DNA from: Methanomassiliicoccales archaeon
GTDB lineage: Archaea > Thermoplasmatota > Thermoplasmata > Methanomassiliicoccales > UBA472
Direction: 5' to 3'
Assembly (NCBI GenBank): GCA_025457905.1
Contig: JALOTM010000001.1
Coordinates: 1 to 18,224 of the forward strand
Length of the DNA stretch: 18,224 nt
Part shown: positions 7,236-14,428 of the stretch, in pieces
Position numbering within the stretch: position 1 is the first letter of the stretch
How the letters are laid out: every line of letters starts with the position of its first letter
The notes under the pieces: model-generated
What the model saw: only the letters and a program-made list of their open reading frames with translations
Told to the model about the DNA's origin: nothing
Database searches by the model: none
Position numbers and translations under genes: made by a program

Positions 7236-7302
7236 TATGTTTCATCTCCCCGCTTTTAGGAATCGTCTCATCGATTCTTCACAGGGCGCCGTGCCCTGAC
7301 GT
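7236..7302 (-). promoter_or_regulatory. glnA 5' leader with two tandem hairpins
   Basis: If transcription starts near 7302, the leader is about 66 bases. It contains a 6-bp stem with a 5-base loop (7282-7287 with 7293-7298, CAGGGC/GCCCTG) and, four bases on, another 6-bp stem with a 6-base loop (7260-7265 with 7272-7277, GAATCG/CGATTC). The second ends about 13 bases before the GGGGAGA ribosome binding site. Control by ligand, protein or translation is possible but not shown. Confidence 0.5.
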
Positions 7303-7324
7303 TTCGAGCTTATGAACAAATTGC

Positions 7325-7332
7325 TAATTAAA
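7325..7332 (-). promoter_or_regulatory. TATA-like box, glnA
   Basis: The minus strand reads TTTAATTA inside the AT-rich patch. Spacing predicts a start near 7302. Other AT-rich sites further upstream (to 7390) could serve instead, so the choice is tentative. Confidence 0.4.
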
Positions 7333-7476
7333 GCTTTCTAAGTTAGATGAATATAGATTAATTATGAAATTTGATAGACATATGTAAAGTTGGAATCGAA
7401 ATAGGCCAGACAGGACAGCCCACCCTGATCAGCCAGCATGGAAAACGGTGCGAACGCTCGACCATCTGGACACGTC

Positions 7477-7492
7477 GATTCCTTAAGGAATC
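7477..7492. repeat. Perfect 16-base palindrome
   Basis: GATTCCTTAAGGAATC equals its own reverse complement. It lies 130 bases before the tyrS start and about 150 bases upstream of the glnA TATA box, and shares its half-site with three other GGAATC occurrences between 7259 and 7492 (one is within the palindrome). It suits a dimeric DNA-binding protein. Confidence 0.6.
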
Positions 7493-7585
7493 AGAAGCGC
7501 TTTCTCACCAGCAGGATAGCATCATGACAGGAGGGTCGATCCCGGGCCGCCGTTTCGCAGGCCGCCCCCGTGCCAAGGACTAACA

Positions 7586-7594
7586 TTCAAATAA
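7586..7594 (+). promoter_or_regulatory. TATA-like box, tyrS (leaderless start)
   Basis: TTCAAATAA is centred about 31 bases before the tyrS ATG at 7622. No ribosome binding site lies between them. Transcription would then start at or a few bases before the ATG, so the mRNA is probably leaderless or nearly so. Confidence 0.45.
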
Positions 7595-7621
7595 GCTCGA
7601 CCTCATCCTCCGGCGATCAAC

Positions 7622-8662
7622 ATGGATGCTGAGGCGCGCTACGAGCTGGTTGCCAGGAACGCAGAGGAGATAGTCACGCCGGAGGAGCTGAAGGCCCTCT
7701 TGGCCAGCAACGACTCTCCCCGCGCCTATATCGGCTTCGAGCCCTCCGGCCTGGTTCATGCCGGCTGGATGATCTGCGCCAGCAAGATCGCGGACTTCGT
7801 GGAAGCGGGGTTCGACTTCACCATCTTCTTCGCCGATTGGCACGCCTACATCAACGACAAGTTCGGCGGCGACATCAGGAAGATCAGGCTATGCGCGAGC
7901 TACATGGAGGACTGCTTCGAGGCCTTGGGCGTGCCCCGCGACAAGGTCAAGTTCGAGTTCGCCTCCGTGATCATGGACGACATAGGGTACTGGGAGAAGC
8001 TCATCAACATCGGCAAGGCCTCCTCCCTGATGCGCGTCAAGCGCGCCATGACCATAATGGGCCGCACCGAGGACGAGGCGGACGTCGACTCCTCGAAGAT
8101 GCTCTATCCCCTGATGCAGGCCGCGGACATCTTCGCCATGGACCTGGACGTGGCCTACGCGGGCATGGACCAGCGCAGGGCGCACATGCTGGCTCGGGAC
8201 GCGGCGGACAAGCTGAAATGGAAGAAGCCCATCGCCCTGCACACCCCCCTGCTCCCCGGTCTGAAGGGCGCCAACCGCATGGACCCCACCGCCGGGAAGA
8301 TGTCCAAGAGCGACCCGGACTCGGGGATCCTCATCCACGACAGCGCCGAGGACATCAAGCGCAAGGTCTCCAAGGCCTTCTGCCCTCCCGAGGCGGAGGC
8401 CAACCCCGTCCTGGACATGGCCAAGATGGTGGTCTTCCCGCGGGCGGGCAGGATGGTCATCGAGAGGCCCGCCAAGTTCGGGGGCAACCTGGAGTTCGCC
8501 AGCTATCAGGAGCTTGAGGACACCTACCGGGGGGGCAAGCTGCACCCCATGGACCTGAAGAACGGCGTGGGCGCGGCCATGGCCGACGTTCTGGAGCCGG
8601 TCAGGGCCTACTTCAAGAGCAACCCCCGGAACCTCGAGGCATTGAGAGAAGCGATCAGGTGA
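7622..8662 (+). CDS. tyrS: Tyrosyl-tRNA synthetase (archaeal type)
   Basis: Class I aminoacyl-tRNA synthetase that charges tRNA-Tyr. The 346 residues fit the short archaeal/eukaryotic form without a C-terminal S4 domain. Tyrosine-binding YIGFEPSG is at 37-43 and the HIGH-type motif is PSGLVHAGWM (41-50). MLYPLMQAADIFAMDLDVAYAGMDQR (160-185) lines the substrate pocket, with DQRRAHMLARD as the usual continuation. The second signature KMSKSDP is at 226-232. The ATG has no ribosome binding site but a TATA-like box about 31 bases upstream, so a leaderless mRNA is likely. It is alone in its unit and converges on the DUF1269-like gene 45 bases later. Confidence 0.97.
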   Translation: MDAEARYELVARNAEEIVTPEELKALLASNDSPRAYIGFEPSGLVHAGWMICASKIADFVEAGFDFTIFFADWHAYINDKFGGDIRKIRLCASYMEDCFEALGVPRDKVKFEFASVIMDDIGYWEKLINIGKASSLMRVKRAMTIMGRTEDEADVDSSKMLYPLMQAADIFAMDLDVAYAGMDQRRAHMLARDAADKLKWKKPIALHTPLLPGLKGANRMDPTAGKMSKSDPDSGILIHDSAEDIKRKVSKAFCPPEAEANPVLDMAKMVVFPRAGRMVIERPAKFGGNLEFASYQELEDTYRGGKLHPMDLKNGVGAAMADVLEPVRAYFKSNPRNLEALREAIR

Positions 8663-8669
8663 GGAGGGA

Positions 8670-8703
8670 AGAAAATCGGGGGAACGCCCGTCCCGGGCGT
8701 TCC
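8670..8703. terminator. Bidirectional hairpin terminator between tyrS and the DUF1269-like gene
   Basis: A perfect 10-bp stem pairs 8681-8690 with 8694-8703 (GGAACGCCCG/CGGGCGTTCC) with a 3-base loop. It sits between two convergent stop codons. Read on the minus strand it is followed by CCCCCGATTTTCTTCCC, a T-rich tract, so it mainly serves the minus-strand gene and may also end tyrS transcripts. The arrangement resembles the one between the flavoprotein gene and glnA. Confidence 0.65.
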
Positions 8704-8707
8704 AGCC

Positions 8708-9241
8708 TCAGAGCTTTATCTTCTCTGCCGCCCTCGCCCCAGCCGCCAGCTCTGCGCCCAGCGCCACGAGCTCGATGGGCTGGATGAAGCCCTGCGCCAG
8801 CACCACGCCGTTCTGCTTGATGGAGATCTCCTTCAGCTTCTTGGCCCACAGGTGCTCGATTAGCAGGATGCCCGCCGCTGTCCCCTTGGGGATGTCGTTC
8901 GCGATCCTCATCACGTCCTCCTTGCTGAGGGCGAATTCGTTCTCGGCCGCGGTCTCGGCGCCCGCGATGGCCCCGAGCATGGCACCGTCCTTCCCTCCTG
9001 CTCCAAGCCCTATCAGGGCCCCGATGCCAGCGCCAAGCTTGATCCTCTCCGCGTCCGAGAGCTCGGACAGCTGTGCCGCCGCTATGTTGCCTTTCTTGTC
9101 CTTGATGATGCCCGTGAGCCCGATCACCCTGATGATCTTGGCTTCGCTGAGCTTGAAGATCTCCTTCAGCATCTGCCCCTGGAGCTTCGTCTCGTCCGGA
9201 AATCCTAGCACTATCAACTGTATCGGGCCAAATTCGACCAT
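8708..9241 (-). CDS. DUF1269/DUF6325-like protein with glycine zipper
   Basis: A 177-residue protein of unknown function. It begins with MVEFGPIQLIVLGFPDE, the usual opening of DUF1269/DUF6325-type proteins, followed by a helix and KIIRVIGLTGIIKDKKGNI, a beta hairpin. Residues 69-95 (LGAGIGALIGLGAGG and following) form a glycine-zipper segment that could insert into or lie on a membrane. After it come KEDVMRIANDIPKGTAAGILLIEHLWA and GVVLAQGFIQPIELV. The start is supported by AAGGAGGT nine bases before the ATG. A TATA-like box at 9286-9293 and a 10-base palindrome lie upstream. The family name is from memory of its opening and the zipper; no biochemical role is assigned. Confidence 0.75.
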   Translation of the reverse strand: MVEFGPIQLIVLGFPDETKLQGQMLKEIFKLSEAKIIRVIGLTGIIKDKKGNIAAAQLSELSDAERIKLGAGIGALIGLGAGGKDGAMLGAIAGAETAAENEFALSKEDVMRIANDIPKGTAAGILLIEHLWAKKLKEISIKQNGVVLAQGFIQPIELVALGAELAAGARAAEKIKL

Positions 9242-9274
9242 TATATATGACCTCCTTGGGATTTGCGAATAATA

Positions 9275-9293
9275 CGAGTACTCGGTTAATATT
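9275..9293 (-). promoter_or_regulatory. Promoter of the DUF1269-like gene with a palindrome at the start site
   Basis: The minus strand has AATATTAA (9286-9293) as TATA-like box; the start would be near 9263, in front of the AAGGAGGT site (9250-9257). The perfect palindrome CGAGTACTCG (9275-9284) lies between box and start, where a bound repressor would block the polymerase. Confidence 0.4.
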
Positions 9294-9325
9294 GGTTCCG
9301 ATACACGGCGAGGCGATGCCCATGC

Positions 9326-10276
9326 CTACGGGCCCTTGGCCCGCCTGAAGAAGTCCAGCGCCCTGGACATGCAGATATTGAGGATGGCCTCCACGTCCCC
9401 CACGCCCATGAGCCCGGCCGCCCCTCCATGTCCGCCGCCGTCGCCCATGGTCTCCGCGCCCACGTCCCCCAGCAGCTTCCCCAGGTGCATGCCCATGCGC
9501 ACCACGTCCTGGCGCGCCCTGGCGCTGACCCGGAACTGCTCTCCCCGCTGCGAGCCCACGAAGGCCACGTCCGCGCCCATTCCCAGCAGTGCCTTGCACA
9601 CCGAGGACTCGAAAGCGCTCCCCAAGGAGATGGCCACCAGCCTGTCCCCGACCCGCTCGAAGCGCATCCTCTGCGCCCCCTTGAGCTGGGATATCCTCTC
9701 GGAGATGTCCTGCTCCAGGTCCACCAGGTCGTAGACCTCGTCCATCTCGATGCCGCATCCCTCCATGATCTCCGCGAAGGATGCGAGCAGGGAAGGGGTG
9801 GCGTACTTGAAGTGCCCGCTGTCGGTGAGCATCCCCGCCAGCAGGGCCAGGCCCGCCTCCCTGGTGAGCTTGGCCTTGGTGACCTTGAGCAGCTGGTGGA
9901 CGATCTCCGCGCAGGAGCGCTTGGTCTCGTCGCAGTAGTAGAGGTGCGACCTCCAGCGCTCGTTGGGGGCGTGGTGGTCCAGGACGATGCACCTCTCGGG
10001 CAGGTCGAGCATGGGCGCGAGCTGGTCGGGCGAGGAGGTGTCCAGGATGACCACCTTGTCGAAGTCCCCCACGTCCGCCAGCTCCCGCGGCCTGAAGTCC
10101 AGCCGGTCGGCGATGAGCTTGGAGACCCGGTCCAGGCCGCCGGGGGCGACCACGGTCACCTGGGGGAAGCTGGAGAAGATGGCGTAGGCGCAACCCAGGG
10201 CATCGGGGTCGGCGTTGCCGTGCACCAGCACCAGCTTGCGGCCCTGGCGCAGCTCCGCGCCGATGTCCTCGAGCAT
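9326..10276 (-). CDS. DHH/DHHA1 family phosphoesterase (RecJ/NrnA-like)
   Basis: Metal-dependent phosphoesterase, probably acting on short oligonucleotides, pAp or cyclic dinucleotides. With the start at 10276 it has 316 residues. Motif I is LVHGNADPDALG (His19, Asp23, Asp25), motif II VVILDTSSP (Asp79), motif III VLDHHAPNE (Asp100-His101-His102) and motif IV GMLTDSGHFKYAT (Asp152). The C-terminal DHHA1 domain has GDGGGHGGAAG (278-288). The frame is open back to 10339, but ATG 10276 is preferred: a TATA box at 10298-10306 puts the transcript start at about this ATG, no ribosome binding site is seen, and the 21 upstream residues have no family features. The substrate is not readable from sequence. 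It lies 109 bases after the prefoldin stop. Confidence 0.9.
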   Translation of the reverse strand: MLEDIGAELRQGRKLVLVHGNADPDALGCAYAIFSSFPQVTVVAPGGLDRVSKLIADRLDFRPRELADVGDFDKVVILDTSSPDQLAPMLDLPERCIVLDHHAPNERWRSHLYYCDETKRSCAEIVHQLLKVTKAKLTREAGLALLAGMLTDSGHFKYATPSLLASFAEIMEGCGIEMDEVYDLVDLEQDISERISQLKGAQRMRFERVGDRLVAISLGSAFESSVCKALLGMGADVAFVGSQRGEQFRVSARARQDVVRMGMHLGKLLGDVGAETMGDGGGHGGAAGLMGVGDVEAILNICMSRALDFFRRAKGP

Positions 10277-10297
10277 GAGATGCTGAGATGGCGAGAC

Positions 10298-10306
10298 GAT
10301 ATATGG
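10298..10306 (-). promoter_or_regulatory. TATA box, DHH phosphoesterase (leaderless start)
   Basis: The minus strand reads CCATATATC, centred 26 bases before the A of the ATG at 10276. There is no ribosome binding site in between, so a leaderless mRNA is likely and this decides the start codon. Confidence 0.55.
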
Positions 10307-10334
10307 ACGTTTCGAGGGCCGGCCTAATCCGAGA

Positions 10335-10385
10335 GGCACATAAAATAAGGAGCGAAGCGGTTTTCGTTAAGGGGTTTTCCAGGCC
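10335..10385 (-). terminator. Possible end of the exosome superoperon transcript
   Basis: After the prefoldin stop the minus strand reads GGAAAACCCCTTAACGAAAACC, then a short GCGAAGCG-type fold and CTTATTTTATG (about 10339-10349). A T-rich stretch like this can end archaeal transcription, but the stem is weak, so the call is tentative. Confidence 0.35.
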
Positions 10386-10751
10386 TCAGTTCTCATCGGC
10401 CTGGGCAGGCTGTCCCAGGGCCTTGGAGAGCTGCTCCTGCATGGAGTTGTACTTGTCGCGCATGGCCTTCTCCTGGCGGTCGAGGGCCTTGATCCTGATC
10501 TCCAGGGTCTCCTTGTCGTCCTCGACCTCCTTCAGCACGGAGGCCTTGTCGCTGGCCTTGATGAGCAGAGAGCCCACGTTCCTGTAGATGACGGCGTCCT
10601 CGCCGGACTTCCCCAGCTCGTCGATGGTCAACTGGACCTCGCGGAGCTGCGCTTCCATGCGGAACTTCTGCTGGAGCACGGACTGGAGCTGCTGCTGCAG
10701 CTGCTGGAACTGGGCGATCTGGTTCTGCAACTTGGGGGATATCTCGTTCAT
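10386..10751 (-). CDS. pfdB: Prefoldin subunit beta
   Basis: Subunit of the hexameric jellyfish-shaped prefoldin chaperone (two alpha, four beta) that hands unfolded proteins to the thermosome. The 121 residues show two heptad-rich coiled coils (about 4-45 and 72-112). The first has the Gln-rich QFQQLQQQLQSVLQQK and the second LEIRIKALDRQEKAMRDKYN. Between them lies the beta-hairpin region AVIYRNVGSLLIKAS, which is the family signature. Its start ATG directly abuts the Pcc1 stop, so translation is likely coupled. It is the last gene of the superoperon. Confidence 0.96.
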   Translation of the reverse strand: MNEISPKLQNQIAQFQQLQQQLQSVLQQKFRMEAQLREVQLTIDELGKSGEDAVIYRNVGSLLIKASDKASVLKEVEDDKETLEIRIKALDRQEKAMRDKYNSMQEQLSKALGQPAQADEN

Positions 10752-10985
10752 TCACGCACCTGCCATTCTGTTCATGTCCTCGGCGATCTTGATCCATCTG
10801 AGGTAGGAGTTTAAGGCGGCCCTGAGGGCGGAAAGGTCCCTGGCCTCGATCTCCAGCACCATGCTCTGCCCCTCGAGGGAGGCCTTGGCCCGGGTGCGGG
10901 GGATTTCCCTGCCCGCCTCCGGCGAGATGGCGCCGAACACCGTCGGCGCCATGGGGCCGGAGACGACCAAGGTGGCGCTGGGCAT
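10752..10985 (-). CDS. pcc1: KEOPS complex subunit Pcc1
   Basis: Small (77 residues) dimeric subunit of KEOPS, the complex that makes t6A at position 37 of tRNAs reading A-starting codons. The N-terminal MPSATLVVSG strand, then AISPEAGREIPRTRA, LEIEARDLSALRAALNSYLRWIKIAEDMNRM are typical of the Pcc1 alpha/beta fold (a hydrophobic strand, a helix and the LRA-x-NSYLRW helix). The ATG at 10985 lies five bases after the rpoP stop; the same frame is open further upstream, but that part is the other frame of rpoP and L37Ae. Position between rpoP and prefoldin beta matches the known archaeal superoperon. Confidence 0.9.
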   Translation of the reverse strand: MPSATLVVSGPMAPTVFGAISPEAGREIPRTRAKASLEGQSMVLEIEARDLSALRAALNSYLRWIKIAEDMNRMAGA

Positions 10986-10990
10986 CCTGC

Positions 10991-11125
10991 TCACTTCGCC
11001 TTTATGGTCTTCTTGACGTTCGGGCGCTCCTTGTAGAATATCTTGGAGCCGCAGTTCTCGCACTGCATCCCCACTTGGTTGGTGTTGGACCTTATGGGCT
11101 TGCCGCAGCTGCCGCACTTGTACAT
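10991..11125 (-). CDS. rpoP: DNA-directed RNA polymerase subunit P (Rpb12/RpoP)
   Basis: A 44-residue zinc-binding subunit of the archaeal RNA polymerase. It starts MYKCGSCGKPIRSN and has Cys4, Cys7, Cys22 and Cys25 (CX2C...CX2C), followed by GSKIFYKERPNVKKTIKAK, which is the usual Rpb12 C-terminus. The ATG directly follows the stop of eL43 with no gap. It is followed by Pcc1 after five bases. The small size explains why it could be overlooked. Confidence 0.95.
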   Translation of the reverse strand: MYKCGSCGKPIRSNTNQVGMQCENCGSKIFYKERPNVKKTIKAK

Positions 11126-11398
11126 CTACTTCTTCCCCTCCGCCTCGACATGGACCTCGTCCTCGGCGGTGATCTTCTTGGTCTGGGGCGAATAGGAGGC
11201 GGCGGCGAACTTGGTCTCGCAGTGCCCGCACTCCCAGATGCCCGAGGCCTTGCGCCTCACGGAGGCGTGGTGGCAGGTCGGGCACTCGTACCGCGCCTTC
11301 TCCACCTTCTCGATGTCCCTGGTGAGCTTCCTAACGACCACGCCGTAGCGGGCTCCGAATCGTCCCGCGGTACCGGCCTTCGCAGTTCCCTTTGCCAT
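11126..11398 (-). CDS. rpl37ae: Ribosomal protein eL43 (L37Ae)
   Basis: Large-subunit zinc-ribbon ribosomal protein of 90 residues, found in archaea and eukaryotes. The start MAKGTAKAGTAGRFGARYG is a family signature. The zinc site is CPTC (39-42) and CGHC (57-60), with the intervening VRRKASGIWE. It ends with a polar tail. Its ATG follows the Rrp42 stop after six bases, and its stop directly precedes rpoP. Confidence 0.97.
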   Translation of the reverse strand: MAKGTAKAGTAGRFGARYGVVVRKLTRDIEKVEKARYECPTCHHASVRRKASGIWECGHCETKFAAASYSPQTKKITAEDEVHVEAEGKK

Positions 11399-11404
11399 GC
11401 ATGA

Positions 11405-12178
11405 TCACCCGATCAGTTTCCTCAGGTCGTTCCCCAGGCGCTGCGAGGTCTCGATCACCTTGTATACCTGGTCCAGGGTCAGAGCCCCGGCCAGTCCCTT
11501 CTGCATTGCCCTGAGGTCGCCGTTCTCGTCAGTGGTGACGGTCAGTCGAGCCTCTGCGACCTTTTCTTCGTCGAGAGTCGGGTCGACCAATATAGAGTTT
11601 TCTATCTGCACGGCCGTCACGCTCATGGGGAAATGCCTGATGGGCAGCGGGAAGTCCTCGCCCTTGTCGTTGTCCTTGGCGGGGACGATGGTGTTCTTGA
11701 GCGCGGCCACGGCGCCCAGGAAGGCGGCGTCGAATAGGTTCCCGTCGTAATCGAGCACGTAGATGTCGGTGAACATGATCCAGACCTCCTTCTCCGGCTC
11801 GATGCACATCGCCTCCAGGTCCACCATCTGCGACTCCCGGATGCCACGGTCGACGACCCTGGCCAGCTCGATGGAATGCTCATCGGGGGGCCCGGACTCG
11901 AAGGTCGGCGAGGCCAGCGGTATCAGCTCGGCGTTGGTGGAGAGCACTCCCTTGTTCGGGGTGTCGGCGAAGGGCTCGCCCACGGTCATCTTGACGCCCA
12001 CGAGCACGTCGGTGTTGCCGATGCGCACCCGGGCGCTGCCCTCGGCCGTCTCCGAGAAACCCGGCTGGATGCTGATGGGCCGGAACTCGTCCCAGGCCCG
12101 GTTGTCCACCCTCCTGCCCTTGGCCAGCAGCTTGTGGATGTGGTCCCTCTTGATCTCGGACATGACTGCGCGGGCCAT
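11405..12178 (-). CDS. rrp42: Exosome complex subunit Rrp42
   Basis: RNase PH-like, catalytically inactive partner of Rrp41; three Rrp41/Rrp42 dimers form the exosome ring. The chosen 257-residue form starts MARAVMSEIKRDHIHKLLAKG, the usual opening (EIKRDxIHKLL). GNTDVLVGVKM, GVLSTNAELIPLASPTFESGPP and LDYDGNLFDAAFLGAVAALK are family features. A start at 12184 (two residues longer, overlapping the Rrp41 stop) is possible, but AGGAGG lies with better spacing before ATG 12178. Gap to Rrp41 is two bases. Confidence 0.96.
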   Translation of the reverse strand: MARAVMSEIKRDHIHKLLAKGRRVDNRAWDEFRPISIQPGFSETAEGSARVRIGNTDVLVGVKMTVGEPFADTPNKGVLSTNAELIPLASPTFESGPPDEHSIELARVVDRGIRESQMVDLEAMCIEPEKEVWIMFTDIYVLDYDGNLFDAAFLGAVAALKNTIVPAKDNDKGEDFPLPIRHFPMSVTAVQIENSILVDPTLDEEKVAEARLTVTTDENGDLRAMQKGLAGALTLDQVYKVIETSQRLGNDLRKLIG

Positions 12179-12180
12179 CT

Positions 12181-12951
12181 TCATCCCTCCTGCTCCGAGG
12201 GGGCCTCCTCGGCCGGCTCCTCCTCGGTCTTCTCCACGGTGTAGCGGCGGGCCAGGGCGTCCTTCTGGATGTCATAGATGCGCTTGCAGGCGCCCACGCC
12301 CAGCTCGATGGCGCGGTCGAACTCCGCCCTCGTCATATGGCCGTCCATCTGCATGAGCAGGATCTCGCCGGTGCGGGGGATCATGGCTATGGGCAGGTCC
12401 GCCTGCCCGTAGTTGTCCTCCTCCTTCTGCAGGTCCAGGACCACCTGGTCGTTGACCTTGCCCACGGCCACCGAGGGGACCAGGTCCTTCATGGGTATGC
12501 CCGCGTCCGCCAGGGCCACGCTCGCGGCCGTCGGGCCGGCGCACCTGGTGCCGGCGTTGGCCTGCAGCACCTCTATATACACGTCTATAGACGTGCGGGG
12601 GAAGTTCTCCGTGAAGACCACGTAGTCTAGGGCCTCGGAGATGATCTTGGATATCTCCACCGACCGGCGGTCGGGGCCGGGGCGCTTCCTGTCGCCCACG
12701 GAGAAGGCGATCATGTTGTACTTGCACTGGACTATCGCCTTCGCCGGGTTCTGCATGTGCCGGGGGTGGCACTCCCTCGGCCCGTACACGGCCGCCAGGA
12801 CCTTGTTCTTCCCGAACTCCACGTATGCGGAGCCGTCGGCGCGCTTGAGCACGCCCGCCTCGATGCGGATGGGGCGGAGCTCGTCCACCTTCCTCCCATC
12901 GTACCTTATCCCGTCATCGCTGATCAACTTCATGTCGCTGTTTCCGCCCAT
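12181..12951 (-). CDS. rrp41: Exosome complex exonuclease subunit Rrp41
   Basis: Phosphorolytic 3'-5' exonuclease subunit of the archaeal exosome (RNase PH fold). The 256 residues start [20 protein letters not shown]. Catalytic and substrate residues known from the Sulfolobus enzyme are all present: Arg95/Arg96 in [10 protein letters not shown], and Asp179 and Asp185 in [32 protein letters not shown] is a further signature. The acidic tail [17 protein letters not shown] is extra and probably disordered. AAGGTGAT lies three bases before the ATG and overlaps the end of rrp4. Confidence 0.97.
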   Translation of the reverse strand: MGGNSDMKLISDDGIRYDGRKVDELRPIRIEAGVLKRADGSAYVEFGKNKVLAAVYGPRECHPRHMQNPAKAIVQCKYNMIAFSVGDRKRPGPDRRSVEISKIISEALDYVVFTENFPRTSIDVYIEVLQANAGTRCAGPTAASVALADAGIPMKDLVPSVAVGKVNDQVVLDLQKEEDNYGQADLPIAMIPRTGEILLMQMDGHMTRAEFDRAIELGVGACKRIYDIQKDALARRYTVEKTEEEPAEEAPSEQEG

Positions 12952-12955
12952 GTCA

Positions 12956-13669
12956 TCACCTTGATTCCGCGTCCTCGGCCGGCGCTGGCTTGCACACGGA
13001 CTCGAGGTACTCCTTCACCCTCTCCGTCAAGCGCATGGTCTGCGCGTTCTCCTCTATCATCCTTATGGCCCGGATGGCGAAGACGATGTTCTCGATCTCG
13101 CCGTCCAGCCAGATGCGGCCGTTCTGACCGACGAAGATGCGCGTGTTGGTCATGTTCTTGATCATCTGGATCATGGAGCCGCCCTTGCCTATCACCCGGG
13201 GCACCTTGCTATAGGATATCTCCACGATCTGGCCGCCCTGGAGCTTCCTCAGCCCCTGCTCCTTCATGGTCACCTGCACGCGCTTGGTCTCATCGACCAT
13301 GAGCACCTTGGCGAGCAGGGTGTCGCCCACGTTCATGAACCTCGCGGTGTCCCCGAAGTCCACCCTCCAGGGGACCTCGTTGACATGCAGGGGGGCAGGA
13401 TAGGGCGAGTTGATGTCCACGAGCCAGTTGGAGGGCCCGATGTCCACGACCTTGCCGATCACGCTGTCCCCCGGCGTCGGGATGTACCGCCCGCCGAGAG
13501 GTATGACATTCACGAAGTTCGATTTCACGCTCTTGATCCCCACCTGGGCCGCGTAAACCTTGCCGTCCTGCACATAGGTACCGGCGCCGGCCTTCATCCG
13601 GCCGCCGGACTCCAGCAGGTCGCCGGGCAGAACGATCTCCCGCGAGGACCCCTGACCTTCCTTGTTCAT
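12956..13669 (-). CDS. rrp4: Exosome RNA-binding subunit Rrp4
   Basis: Cap protein of the archaeal exosome, with an N-terminal domain, an S1 domain and a KH domain. The 237 residues start [19 protein letters not shown] (the VLPGDLL motif is typical). The S1 part spans about 67-138 ([21 protein letters not shown] onwards). The KH GXXG loop is [15 protein letters not shown], with GKGG at 161-164. The C-terminus has Ala/Glu-rich residues. The frame is open further upstream, but ATG 13669 is preferred for the N-terminal motif and for GTGAGA a few bases before it. It is followed by rrp41 after four bases. Confidence 0.96.
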   Translation of the reverse strand: MNKEGQGSSREIVLPGDLLESGGRMKAGAGTYVQDGKVYAAQVGIKSVKSNFVNVIPLGGRYIPTPGDSVIGKVVDIGPSNWLVDINSPYPAPLHVNEVPWRVDFGDTARFMNVGDTLLAKVLMVDETKRVQVTMKEQGLRKLQGGQIVEISYSKVPRVIGKGGSMIQMIKNMTNTRIFVGQNGRIWLDGEIENIVFAIRAIRMIEENAQTMRLTERVKEYLESVCKPAPAEDAESR

Positions 13670-13722
13670 ATTCTCACTTCTCTTCTTTCCCTTCTGGAAT
13701 TGCATTCTGTGATTAGGGCAAG

Positions 13723-14418
13723 CTACTTGAGCTGCTTGGTCTCCGCGTTGCCCTTGGTCTTCTCGTTCAGCTTGGCATAGAAGTCGTCCCTCATGCCCGC
13801 GGGTATCTCCACCACCCCGATCCACGAACCGTTGGGCTGCCACTCCTCCCTCTGGATCTTGCCGAAGTGGACGATGTCATCGTAGCAGCGGCCGTACTCG
13901 TCGCCGGTGAGCTTGACGGCGATGCGCAGCTTGTCGAAGCGGATGGGGATTATCGGCCTGAGCTTGTCCAGGACCTCCTTCACCTGCTGCTCGACAGGCT
14001 TGAAGGCGTCCACATGGACCTTGGCCTCCTCCATGGCCATCTCGATGCGCTGCGGGGTGTGCGGCCCCCCGGTCTGGGGGTTGATGGCGTTGCGCGCGAT
14101 CTCCGAGATGATCCTGGCCTTCTTGTTGGCCAGCATCTCCTTGCGCTGCTCCGCGGTGAGATGCACCTCGCCCTTGAGGACGATGACCTTGGCCACCTCC
14201 TGGACCTCGGTGGTCCCGAACACCTTCTTGATGTCCTCCTCCGCGGCGCGGGGGCCCTTGTGCGCGTTCTTGAAGATCTCGTCCACGACCATGTGGTCGA
14301 AGAGGTTCACGTCCTTGCCCTCCTTGAGGGACTTCACGACCTTGGGGTCGATGAGTATCTCGAACGTCTCGCCGTGGGACTCGTAGCGGGCGACTATGGC
14401 GTCTTCTATGTCTACCAT
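13723..14418 (-). CDS. sbds: Ribosome maturation protein SBDS/Sdo1
   Basis: Archaeal SBDS homologue, which with EF-2-like GTPases releases aIF6 from the 50S subunit. The 231 residues fit the three-domain family: the N-terminal FYSH domain (about 1-90) with VARYESHGETFEILIDP, the central helical domain (about 100-165) with RIISEIARNAINPQTGGPHT, and the C-terminal ferredoxin-like domain with IRFDKLRIAVKLTGDEYGR. It lies 10 bases after psmA and 53 bases before rrp4, exactly in the order of the archaeal superoperon. Confidence 0.97.
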   Translation of the reverse strand: MVDIEDAIVARYESHGETFEILIDPKVVKSLKEGKDVNLFDHMVVDEIFKNAHKGPRAAEEDIKKVFGTTEVQEVAKVIVLKGEVHLTAEQRKEMLANKKARIISEIARNAINPQTGGPHTPQRIEMAMEEAKVHVDAFKPVEQQVKEVLDKLRPIIPIRFDKLRIAVKLTGDEYGRCYDDIVHFGKIQREEWQPNGSWIGVVEIPAGMRDDFYAKLNEKTKGNAETKQLK

Positions 14419-14428
14419 CTAGACCTCA

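Larger units (their letters stand above)
7303..7621. promoter_or_regulatory. Divergent intergenic region glnA-tyrS with repeated GGAATC motif
   Basis: No gene is seen. The part 7310-7390 is strikingly AT-rich and holds the likely glnA promoter. The rest contains GGAATCG at 7392-7398, its reverse complement at 7476-7482, and a perfect 16-base palindrome GATTCCTTAAGGAATC at 7477-7492. A further GGAATCG is at 7259-7265 in the glnA leader. The tyrS TATA-like box is at the right end. The motif looks like a candidate operator; archaeal nitrogen regulators such as NrpR bind short palindromes upstream of glnA, but this is not the consensus I recall for NrpR. Confidence 0.5.

Noticed and set aside
8655..10193. 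Long minus-strand open frame of 512 codons across two genes
   Set aside because: It crosses the DUF1269-like gene, its promoter and much of the DHH gene in another frame. Its Gly/Arg/Pro-rich sequence is typical of out-of-frame GC-rich DNA, and both genes in the other frames have family motifs.
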